DNA from: Frondihabitans sucicola | GTDB lineage: Bacteria; Actinomycetota; Actinomycetes; Actinomycetales; Microbacteriaceae | Reading direction: 5' to 3' | NCBI RefSeq assembly: GCF_030296615.1 | Contig: NZ_AP027732.1 | Location: 2,294,001 to 2,358,000, forward strand | Length of the DNA: 64,000 nucleotides | Part shown: one piece after another, positions 56,021 through 64,000 of the stretch | Numbering within the stretch: the first letter of the stretch is position 1 | Layout of the letters: each line of letters begins with the position of its first letter | Made by a program: the position numbers and the translations under genes | The notes under the pieces: generated by a model | Databases searched by the model: none | Told to the model about the DNA's origin: nothing | Seen by the model: the letters and a program-made list of their open reading frames with translations, nothing else

Positions 56021-59000
56021 CTACTCGAGCAGGCCGCGGATGTCGTCGGCGGTGAGCGCCGCCCCGAACGCCTGCTCGTCGTCGTCCATCATCGCGTCGA
56101 AGAGCTTGGCCTTCTTCTCCTTGAGCTGCATCACCTTCTCTTCGATCGTGTCGTTGGCGATCATGCGGTACACGAAGACGCCGCGCGTCTGACCGATGCG
56201 GTGCGTGCGGTCGATCGCCTGCGCCTCGGACGCCGGATTCCACCACGGGTCGAGCAGGAAGACGTAGTCGGCCTCGGTGAGGTTCAGCCCGAAGCCGCCG
56301 GCCTTCAGGCTGATGAGGAAGACCGTGGAGGTTCCCGACTTGAAGCCGTCGATCACCTCGGAGCGGCGTCTGGTCGAGCCGTCGAGGTAGTCGTACGTGA
56401 TGCCCTCTGCATCGAGGCGGGCGGCGACGAGACGCAGGTACGACGTGAACTGGCTGAAGACGAGGGCGCGGTGACCGCCGGCGATCACGTCGGCGAGCTC
56501 CTCGACGAGGACGTCGAGTTTCGACGACGGAACTCCGGCGTACGCCTCGTCGTCGACGAGCGTGGCGTCGAGGGCGAGCATCCGCAGGAGGGTGAGCGAC
56601 CGGAAGACGATGAACCGGTTGCGGTCGAGGTCGTCGACGAGGTCGAGCAGTTTCATGCGCTCGCGCTGGAGGAACAGGTCGTACAGCTTGCGGTGCGCGG
56701 GTTCCAGGTCGACGCGGAGCAGCTGCTCCTGTTTCTCGGGCAGGTCGCTCGCAACCGTCTCTTTGGTGCGGCGGAGCATCAGCGGTCGGATTCGGGTGCG
56801 GAGCCGCGACAGCAGTTCGGGGCGGTCGTGCTGCGAGATCGGCTTGACGTACTCGTCGGTGAACCGCAGACCGGTCGACAGCAGGCCGGGGAGACCACGT
56901 GGAAGAGCGACCAGAGATCCATCAGGTCGTTCTCCATCGGCGTGCCCGTGATGGCGAGCTTGAAGGGCGCCCGGAGGTCGGCCGCGGCCTTGTGCGCCTT
57001 CGACTGGCGGTTCTTGATCATCTGCGCCTCGTCGAGCACGAGTCCGGCCCAGGCGACGGCCTGGTACTTGGCGAAGTCGATGCGGAACAGGGCGTACGAC
57101 GTCACGACGACATCGACGTGGCCGGCGAGCTCGTCGAGGTTCAGGCGACCCTTCGCAGCCGTCGTCGTCACCGCCCGCACGCGAAGCTCGGGTGTGAAGC
57201 GGGCCGCCTCGGCCGCCCAGTTGGAGACGACGGAGGTGGGAGCGACGACCAGGAACGGGCCTCGGGAGGTCTGCGTGGTGTTTGCGGTGTTTGCGGTGTT
57301 CGTGGTGTGTGCGGTGTCCTCAGCGTTTGCGGTGTGTGGAGCGTTCGCGGCCCTCGCGTGCTCGAACAGCGCGAGCGTCTGCAGCGTCTTGCCGAGCCCC
57401 ATGTCGTCGGCCAGGACGCCGCCGAGCCCGTGGTCGTGGAGGAAGGCCAGCCAGCGGAAGCCGTCGAGCTGGTACGGACGGAGGGTGGCCCTGACTCCGT
57501 CGGGCACCGGCGTCTCATCGAGACTGTCGCCGCGGGAGATGCGGAGGAGGCCGCCGACAGTGCGGCTCCAGGCCTCGCTCTGCCGGGTGGCGTCGGCGAG
57601 CTCTTCGAATTCCGACCAGAGACTGGCCTGGTAGCGGTTGAGGTGGAGTTCGCCGGTCTCCCATTCGTCGAGGGCGGTGGCCTCGGCGATGAGCCGCTTG
57701 AGCCCGTCGAAGATCGGCTGCCGGAGCGACAGGTACGACTTGTCGACGAGCAGCAGCTTGTCGCGCCCCTTCGACAGTGCCGTGAACAGCGGCGCGAACG
57801 GGATCGATCGCCCTTCGACGGTGACCAGGACGCCGAGGTCGAACCAGTCGCGCTTGTCCGTCTCGACGGTCGTCACCTCGAGGGTCGGCTCGGCGGTGAG
57901 CTCACGGTAGTCGGGGCGCTCGCCGACCTGCTCGACCCGGACGTCGTCGCGCGCTTCGAGAACGGGGAGGACGCGGTCGACGAACTCTGCGGAGTCGAGA
58001 CCGTGCAGGGTGAGCGCGACCGGTGGGGCGCCGAGGTCGGCGATCAGCCCGGGCGGCAGCGGGTACGTGCCGAGCTTCTCGCGGCGGCCCGCGTCGAGCC
58101 ACGACCAGGCGAGGTCGAGGCGATCGCCGGCGCCGAACGTCACCGTCAGGACGAGGACGGGCGGCAGGATCTCGGGAAGACTCACCGACGAATCGGTGCT
58201 GACGACCTCGACGACGCGCGACAGGCGCGGATAGAAGTCGCGAAGGAACTCCGCCGAGTCGGACGCGGGCACCTCGATCGGCTTCTGGGAGGTGACGAGA
58301 GCGCGTTGTTCGTCGGTGAGGGGACCGGTCGGAGCGAGGACCAGGTGCAGAGCGGGGCCGAAGCGCCAGGAGTAGACGCCGTGGTCGGCGATCACGCCGA
58401 TGGAGGCGGCAGGATGTGCTCGGCCGTCGATCTGCACCGCCGCCGTGAGCTGCAGGTCGGCGGCGGCCGGCGCGGGAGTCTGCGGGTCGCGCGCGGCGTC
58501 TGCGGCTGCTTCGCGGGCGGCGTCGGCGGCCGCCGCGGCGACTGCGGCCGCTGCTCGCGCGCGGGGGCTCGTCGGGCGGTCGGTGGTAGTGGTGCTGGTG
58601 CTGGTGCTGGTGCTGGTGCTGGTGCCGGTGGTGGTGCTGGGCTGCGGCTGGCTGGCGGGCCCCGGGGCTGGCGGCGACGACTCGGCCTCTCCGGTCCGCT
58701 CTGCGGATGCCACGTCGATGGTGACGGCGGCGCGCTCGGCGACGACGACGTCGATCTCGCGCTTGCCGGTCACGAGCGTGATGCCGAGCCGTGCCCCCTC
58801 GGCCAACAGCGGCCAGAGCAGGGGCTGGCGAACTCGTCGAGGAAGAGCCACTCGGAGTCACCCGGCACGTAGGCGTCGCGCGCCGACTTGTGCAGCGCCT
58901 GGAACTGCCCGAACCAGCGGTGCTGCTCGGGGCTGGCGCCGAGGCGGTTGAGGGAGAAGGGCAGCGTTGTCCACGTGAGATCGCCGCGGACCCAGTTGCC

Positions 59001-59570
59001 GGTCGCGCTCTGCGTCACCGGCCGCACACCGAGCCGGAAGGTCGCTCCCGCGGCCGCGCTCGCCGCCGTCCCCGCGCGGGACTTCGGGGCGCCCCAGCGG
59101 GCGCTCTGCGACCGAGTTCGCTCGCGCAGTTCGAAGAGGAGCCCCATCGTTGTGGCCGGCGTGCGATCGCCGGCAGGAGACCCGGCGAGGGCGTCGAGAG
59201 CGTCCTTCCAATTCGAGGAGGCCGTCGAGGCGGAGCCGGTGCGCACCGGCTTCTGCTGTCGAGCGATGGTCTCGGCATTGCTCTGCAGCAGGACGGCCGC
59301 GACGTGCTTGCACTCGCTGCCGACATAGCAGGTACAGGAGCTGTCGGCGGGCCGCGCGTTGTCGCCGCGGGTGCGCGCCAGGAGGACGCTCGCCTCGTAG
59401 GGCTCGGGCTCGCTGCCCTGCACCATCCCCTCGAGCACGAGTGCGTCGGCGTCGAAGCGCACACCCGTCACCCGTCGCTCGCGAACGAGAGCTTTTGCAC
59501 GATCGAAGGCCCCCGGCCCGACGAGCCGGATGACATCGGTCGCGTCGACGAGAGGAACGGCCGGCGGCAT
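56021..59570 (-). CDS. SNF2-family DEAD/DEAH helicase with SWIM zinc finger (apparent frameshifts)
   Basis: Breaks at G4 58821-58824 and CC 56886-56887 are each repaired by one base, giving 1183 residues. An N-terminal SWIM finger ([11 protein letters not shown]), a long beta-rich linker with Thr/Ser and Ala/Thr low-complexity tracts, and the Walker [16 protein letters not shown] follow. Motif II is LDEAQMIKN, and the helicase C half has [11 protein letters not shown] and [11 protein letters not shown]. HepA/RapA-type members move along DNA and remodel protein-DNA complexes; the SWIM finger suggests DNA binding. It converges on the GAF gene with a 19-bp gap. Confidence 0.88.
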
Positions 59571-59609
59571 GCCTCCAGCTTGTCACGACCCCCCGACACC
59601 GGCGGCCCT

Positions 59610-59695
59610 GTGCTCCGCCCTGCCCCCACCCCGCCCCCGCCCCCACCCCGCCCTGCCCCCACCCCGCCCCCGCCCGCCGCCCCCTCGCGCCCGCC
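59610..59695. repeat. C-rich low-complexity tract
   Basis: A nearly pure C/A/G-poor-T tract of repeated CCCCGCCCCC and CCCCACCCCG words follows the SNF2 promoter region and leads into hairpin copy B. The complementary strand is G-rich and could form quadruplexes. No ORF of interest is present. Confidence 0.7.
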
Positions 59696-59788
59696 CCCTC
59701 CAGAAATCGAAGGGGATGTGCGCAGATGGCGACTGCCCATGCGGATCCGAGGGCCGTCGCGCAAAAATCCCCTTCGATTTCCGGAGGG
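59696..59788. repeat. Dispersed hairpin element, copy B
   Basis: Arms 59696-59717 and 59767-59788 pair over 22 bp with one mismatch, around a 49-nt loop. The core GAAATCGAAGGGGAT and loop word CATGCGGATCC are identical to copy A at 2794-2880, and the 3' part of the loop is also similar. Like copy A it lies beside a long GC-biased simple repeat, here a C-run of (CCCCAC)n type at 59610-59700. Between the SNF2 and methyltransferase genes (59571-59834) there is no coding sequence. Confidence 0.8.
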
Positions 59789-59834
59789 TGGGACGGGACG
59801 GGGCGGGGCAGGAGGGAGGTGAGGGGACCGGGGA

Positions 59835-60670
59835 TCAGCGGCGGCGGGCGTGCAGGACGGCGTCGGAGCCCGGGCGGGTGGGGTGGGGACGGGATTCGGC
59901 AGCGACGACGTCCCAGTCGGTGGGGGAGAGCAGGTCGACGAGTGCCTCCGCCGTGAAGAACAGGTCGGGGTCGAACGCCGGGCGCTCGCCGTCGGCGAAG
60001 ACCGCCCCGTGGCCGGCGTCACCGTCGTGCGAGTCGCCGTCGGCGTCACCGTCGTGCGAGCCGCCGCCGGCGTCACCGTTGTGCGAGCCGCCGCCGTGCG
60101 CACCACCGTGCGAGTTGCCGCCGTGCGCACCAAAGCCATGCGCACCAGCACCGCGCGCAGCGACCCCGTGCACCGCAGCCCCGTGCACCGCAGCCCCGTG
60201 CGACGGCGCACCGTCCGGGACGCCGCGGTGCTCCGAGTCCGCGTGCCCGACGACGAGGAGCGTGCCGCCCGGGCGCACCGAGGCGGCGAGCGCGGTGACG
60301 AGGGCGCGCATGTCGGGCGAGGGCAGGTGCATGTACTGCGACGAGACGAGGTCGAAGCTGGAGGCGGGGGAGTCCACTCGAGCAGGTCGACGTGCTGCCA
60401 CGTGATCCGGGCGACCGTGGCCGGATCGTGAGCGCCGGCCTCCTGCGCCCTCGCCAGGGCGACCGTCGACAGGTCGACGCCGGTCACGCTCCAGCCGCGT
60501 CCCGCCAGCCAGATCGCGTCGCCGCCCTCGCCGCTGCCGACGTCGAGGGCGGTGCCCGCTCGGAGGTCGGTGGCGACCGTGACCAGGTGCGGGTTGGGGC
60601 TGCCGCTCCAGAGCGGGGCGGTGCCGTAGAGGTCGTTCCAGAAGGCTTCGTCGAACACGGGGGAGGTCAT
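59835..60670 (-). CDS. Class I SAM-dependent methyltransferase with His/Gly-rich insertion (apparent frameshift)
   Basis: The ATG at 60670 starts MTSPVFDEAFWNDLYGTAPL. SAM motif I is LDVGSGEGGDAIWLAGRGW at about 42-60, then VTGVDLS and the post-motif QYMHLPSPDMRALV. The frame breaks at the G5 run 60366-60370; one added base gives 278 residues. Between motif V and the end lies an unusual stretch at about 157-222 made of repeats such as HGAAVHG, AHGGNSHGG and GDADGDSHDG, rich in His, Gly and Asp. The core resembles small-molecule or tellurite-type methyltransferases; the substrate is unknown. Confidence 0.8.
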
Positions 60671-60776
60671 GGGCTCAGCGTGACCGATCCGCGCGCGACG
60701 CGCCGAGCGTTTTTGCCGGGGTGGCAAGCCCGGAACCCGCAGCATTCGCCCGGCCTTCGGGCCTACTCTGGCGCCC

Positions 60777-62438
60777 ATGACCCTGCGCCACGCCCCCGCC
60801 GCCGAAAGCGGCCGGGCGGCCGCACCTAGCGACGCACCCGGCGCGCGGGCGGCGCGCATCCTCGCCGGCGCGTCCGGCCTCGTGGCGCTCGCCGGGTTCC
60901 TCGCCGGTGCGGAGGTCGTGGCCGTGTTCGTCGGCGCCGGTTCGAGCCCGCTGGTGGGGGTCGGGTCGGCGGTGATCGACCTCGCCCCGCCCGGCGCGAA
61001 GACCACGATGGTGGGCTTGTTCGGCACGGGAGACAAGCTGGCCCTGTTCGCGCTGATGGGGATCCTGCTGGTTGTGATCGCAGCCGCTGCGGGGTTGCTC
61101 GAGCGCTCCCGCGCGCCCTGGGGCCGCAGCATCTTCGGTGTCGGAACCCTGCTGGCCGTCATCGCCGTCCGCACCCGCGCCGACGCGACCGATTTCGACA
61201 TGGTGCCGAGCGTCGTCGGGGGCGTGGTCGCCGTCGTCCTGCTGCACGCGCTGATCGGGCGCCTGTTCCGGTGGCAGGCGGCTGCTGCCAACGCTGCCGC
61301 CGAGGCCCGCGGCGACGAGGTCGTGCAGCTCACTCCGCCGCTGCGGCAGACGCCCGTCGAACGTCGCGCGTTCCTGAGGCTGGGCCTCGTGTCGGCGGCC
61401 GCTTCGGTCGTCCTGGGCGCCGGGGCCCGCGTCATCAACGCCTCCGCCGTCAACGCCGCAGCCCTCCGGGGCGCGGTCCGTCTGCCGCGGGCTGCCGTGA
61501 AGGCGCCGGCGATCCCCGCCGGTTCCTCTCTGCGCATCGCCGGGCTCGCCCCGTACGTGACGCCCAACGCCGACTTCTACCGGATCGACACGGCGCTCTC
61601 CGTGCCCCAGGTCGATCCCACCACCTGGAAGCTCGAGATCACCGGTCTGGTCGACACCCCGCTGACGCTCACCTGGAAAGAACTGCTCGACCTCCCGCTC
61701 GTCGAGCACCTCGCCACCCTCAGTTGCGTCTCGAACGACGTCGGCGGCGACCTGATCGGCAACGCTCTCTGGCTCGGCTATCCGCTCCGTTCGCTGCTCG
61801 CCAAGGTCGGCGTTCACCAGGACGCCGACATGGTCCTCTCCCGGAGCATCGACGGCTTCACCGCCAGCACGCCGCTGTCGGTGCTGCAGGATCCCGGAAC
61901 CCAGGCCCTTCTCGCGATCGGCATGAACGGCGAGCCGCTTCCGATCGAGCACGGCTTCCCGGTGCGCATGGTCGTGCCCGGCCTCTACGGATACGTCTCG
62001 GCGACCAAGTGGGTGACGTCGCTCCACGTGACGAGGTTCGCCGACGAGAAGGCCTACTGGACGACCCGCGGGTACACGGCGCGCGGCCCCGTCAAGCTCG
62101 AGTCGCGCATCGACACTCCGAGCCCCGGATCGACCGTCGCGCCGGGAAACGACGGAACGGTGCCTCTGGCCGGCGTGGCCTGGGAACCACACACGGGGAT
62201 CGCCTCCGTCCACGTGCGGATCGACAGCGGCCAGTGGCGCGAGGCCACGCTCGCGAACTCGGTGTCGGACGACACCTGGCGGCAGTGGGTGTACCGCTGG
62301 CCGGTGACGTCTGGCACGCACCGGGTGCAGGTGCGGGCGACCTCCAAGGACGGCACGACGCAGCCCGCCAAGTACGTCTCGCCCGCGCCGAACGGAGCCG
62401 AGGGGTGGGACGAGATCTCGGTGACGGTTCGCCGCTAG
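60777..62438 (+). CDS. Membrane-anchored molybdopterin oxidoreductase (sulfite-oxidase family)
   Basis: 553 residues. Four hydrophobic segments (about 26-52, 80-105, 118-131, 145-165) precede a twin-arginine-like ERRAFLRLG (195-203) and then the molybdopterin domain. Cys317 in LSCVSNDVGG is the Mo ligand, and an Ig-like dimer domain (AWEPHTGIASVHVRIDSG) closes the protein. Such proteins act outside the membrane as sulfite- or nitrate-reductase-like oxidoreductases; the partner electron carrier is not nearby. It is divergent from the methyltransferase. Confidence 0.85.
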   Translation: MTLRHAPAAESGRAAAPSDAPGARAARILAGASGLVALAGFLAGAEVVAVFVGAGSSPLVGVGSAVIDLAPPGAKTTMVGLFGTGDKLALFALMGILLVVIAAAAGLLERSRAPWGRSIFGVGTLLAVIAVRTRADATDFDMVPSVVGGVVAVVLLHALIGRLFRWQAAAANAAAEARGDEVVQLTPPLRQTPVERRAFLRLGLVSAAASVVLGAGARVINASAVNAAALRGAVRLPRAAVKAPAIPAGSSLRIAGLAPYVTPNADFYRIDTALSVPQVDPTTWKLEITGLVDTPLTLTWKELLDLPLVEHLATLSCVSNDVGGDLIGNALWLGYPLRSLLAKVGVHQDADMVLSRSIDGFTASTPLSVLQDPGTQALLAIGMNGEPLPIEHGFPVRMVVPGLYGYVSATKWVTSLHVTRFADEKAYWTTRGYTARGPVKLESRIDTPSPGSTVAPGNDGTVPLAGVAWEPHTGIASVHVRIDSGQWREATLANSVSDDTWRQWVYRWPVTSGTHRVQVRATSKDGTTQPAKYVSPAPNGAEGWDEISVTVRR

Positions 62439-62469
62439 CAGATTCGGCGGGCGGGTGAATACTGAGGTC

Positions 62470-63279
62470 ATGACTGACCTGCAGCTCGACGAGCACTCCA
62501 CCCCCGTCCGCGGAACGTCTCTCGCCTGGACCGAAGAGGGGCACGGCCCGACCGCGATCTGGGCCCACGGCCTCAGCTCGTCACGTGACGCGCAAGAGAC
62601 GCAGGGCATGTTCGACTGGGCTCCGGTCGTCGCGTCGGGGCACCGGCTCGTCCGCTACGACGCCCGCGGGCACGGCCACTCGACGTTCACCGGCGCGTCG
62701 TCCGACTACGAGTGGAAGAACCTCGCGCACGATCTCCTGGCCCTCCTCGACGAGGTGGCACCGGGCGAGCGCGTGGCCGGCATCGGGTCGTCGATGGGAA
62801 CGGCGACGCTGCTTCACGCCGCCGTCCTCGATCCTGATCGCTTCTCCGCTCTCGTCCTGACGAGCGCGCCGACCGCCTGGGAGACCCGGGCCGGGCAGGC
62901 CGGCGTGTACACCCAGCTGGCCGATCTCGTCGAGCAGCAGGGGGTGGCCGCCTTCGAGGCGATGATGGCCGATGCCCCCGAGCAGCCGCCGGTCTTCGCC
63001 GAGGTCGACATGCTCGGCGGCGAGCTCGGGGTCACCGCCGAGGCGATGCCGACGATCTTCCGTGGTGCGGCTCGCTCCGACCTGCCGTCAGCGACAGCGA
63101 TCGCGGCGGTCGACGTTCCGACGCTGCTGCTGTCGTGGGCCGGCGACCCCGGGCACCCCGTCGTGACCGGTGCCCTGCTGGCGGAGTACCTCCCCGACGC
63201 CGCCCTGCGCGTCGCCGCGACCCCCGCTCAACTCGCCGCCTGGGGTGGCTACGCCGCCGACTTCCTAGCCTCGCGCTGA
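62470..63279 (+). CDS. Alpha/beta hydrolase
   Basis: 269 residues from the ATG at 62470; GTG 62455 is possible. Oxyanion loop AHGLSSS, nucleophile elbow GIGSSMGTA and acid in LLSWAGDPGHP are in place. The C-terminal catalytic His expected late in the fold is not seen in the last 30 residues; the end reads AAWGGYAADFLASR, so the triad may be incomplete or the end altered. Substrate unknown. It starts 31 bp after the molybdopterin gene and may be co-transcribed. Confidence 0.75.
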   Translation: MTDLQLDEHSTPVRGTSLAWTEEGHGPTAIWAHGLSSSRDAQETQGMFDWAPVVASGHRLVRYDARGHGHSTFTGASSDYEWKNLAHDLLALLDEVAPGERVAGIGSSMGTATLLHAAVLDPDRFSALVLTSAPTAWETRAGQAGVYTQLADLVEQQGVAAFEAMMADAPEQPPVFAEVDMLGGELGVTAEAMPTIFRGAARSDLPSATAIAAVDVPTLLLSWAGDPGHPVVTGALLAEYLPDAALRVAATPAQLAAWGGYAADFLASR

Positions 63280-63389
63280 GGGTGTTCGGGGTTCGATGGC
63301 CGTTCGTCGTGCGCCCCTGACCGCCTCACCCGAAGACGAGCGTCGAGTTCTGCACGATTACGGGGCTGTCGGCCGGTCGCGCCCCGGCC

Positions 63390-64000
63390 TCACCAGAGCG
63401 TCTCGAACACGGGGAGGAAGGCCTTCCAGGCTTCGCGTCGCTTCCGCCGGGGATCCTGCTCGACGCGGTCTTCGGAATCGATGATGAGGGTCTCGCGATC
63501 CTGCTCGGAGTAGGCCGGCCACGACGCAGGGAGGGTGCCATCGGTGGCGAACCGGAGCCAGGCGAGGCGCATGCGCTGGCCGGCGGCCGCGTACTCCTCT
63601 CGCCCTCCGAGCGACGTCATGGTGCGGACCAGCGGCAGGTCGAAGCGGTCGAACAACGCGAACATCTCGACGCCGTGGGTCGCGTCCAGGCCGGCCAGGC
63701 GGAGGAGGCGCGGAGCGAAGTCGAAGCGGTACGCGTAGGTCGCCGCGTGGCGGGAGTGCCAGTCGGCGAGCACCGTGCTCGGGTACCAGAACCCGTAGTC
63801 GCCGCCGAAGTCGCGGGCGTCGCGACGCCGGTGGCCGAGCTCCGGGTAGACGTCGAGCATCGCCTGCTTGGCCGAGCCGGGGGCCCGCGCGAACATCGCG
63901 CCGATGCGCGGAGCCGTGGTCGGCAGGATGTCGAGCGGGCCCCGGAAGACGGCGCCCTCGCGCGCGTTCGAACCGATGATGAGCGGCACGTCGTTGCCGC
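63390..64000 (-). CDS. Carboxylesterase type B, C-terminal part (runs off the window)
   Basis: About 203 codons are visible; the 5' end lies beyond the window. The catalytic Glu region (PLIIGSNAREG) and the His (LAGLDATHGVEM) are characteristic of para-nitrobenzyl-esterase-type carboxylesterases. The serine nucleophile would lie upstream, outside the window. No signal peptide can be judged. It converges on the alpha/beta hydrolase. Confidence 0.85.
   Translation of the reverse strand, partial: GNDVPLIIGSNAREGAVFRGPLDILPTTAPRIGAMFARAPGSAKQAMLDVYPELGHRRRDARDFGGDYGFWYPSTVLADWHSRHAATYAYRFDFAPRLLRLAGLDATHGVEMFALFDRFDLPLVRTMTSLGGREEYAAAGQRMRLAWLRFATDGTLPASWPAYSEQDRETLIIDSEDRVEQDPRRKRREAWKAFLPVFETLW

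Overview
The window is a high-GC stretch of bacterial chromosome with short gaps, actinobacterial-style lipoproteins and regulators, binding-protein sugar ABC systems without their own ATPase, and an ECF41-type sigma factor. The gene set (GH92 and GH39 glycosidases, several FadR-type GntR repressors, LacI, copper amine oxidase, RecQ with a phosphoribosyltransferase-like tail) suggests a soil- or plant-associated actinomycete, most likely of the Microbacteriaceae. That placement is inferred; no rRNA or other strong phylogenetic marker is present apart from the last codons of der.

Layout. 0-3 kb: end of der, a small membrane protein, and a divergent HxlR regulator/MFS exporter pair. 2.6-3.0 kb: a repeat island with a hairpin element whose second copy lies at 59.7 kb. 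3-7 kb: dienelactone hydrolase, copper amine oxidase, Nudix hydrolase, lipoprotein. 7.2 kb: tRNA-Pro(GGG) with a terminator, followed by an orphan gene of different composition. 8.8-11.1 kb: FAD monooxygenase and a TetR repressor sharing a tetO-like site. 11-15 kb: small housekeeping or orphan genes. 15-33 kb: a large carbohydrate locus with ABC importer, three FadR-type GntR regulators, GH39 glycosidase, two sugar dehydrogenases, a 3-hydroxyacyl-CoA-dehydrogenase-like enzyme, a TIM-barrel enzyme, and a kinase plus two isomerases of the erythrulose-phosphate type, ending with a secreted GH92 mannosidase. 33-45 kb: a second sugar locus under a LacI regulator, with ABC importer, Gfo/Idh/MocA oxidoreductase, DUF993 protein, two sugar-phosphate-isomerase-like TIM barrels, a 2-hydroxyacid dehydrogenase and an acyltransferase fusion. 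45-47.4 kb: ECF41 sigma factor with its oxidoreductase and carboxymuconolactone-decarboxylase partners. 47-64 kb: transporters (APC, BCCT), RecQ, SNF2 helicase, SGNH-GAF protein, methyltransferase, molybdopterin oxidoreductase, hydrolases.

How the genes work together. In the 20-29 kb locus, a glycoside would be cut by GH39 and the sugar oxidised by the aldo/keto reductase and/or SDR. The 3-hydroxyacyl-CoA-dehydrogenase-like enzyme and the TIM-barrel protein could then oxidise at C3 and decarboxylate a C5 sugar acid to a tetrulose. The dihydroxyacetone-kinase-like, TIM-like and RpiB-like enzymes would carry the tetrulose to erythrose 4-phosphate. This is the most interesting candidate system here; it is inferred from gene content.

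Data quality. About sixteen genes are interrupted, and every interruption is repaired by adding one base, nearly always in a short G or C run. No case needs a base removed. This looks like homopolymer under-calling in the assembly, so I annotate these genes across the break and give the repaired length.
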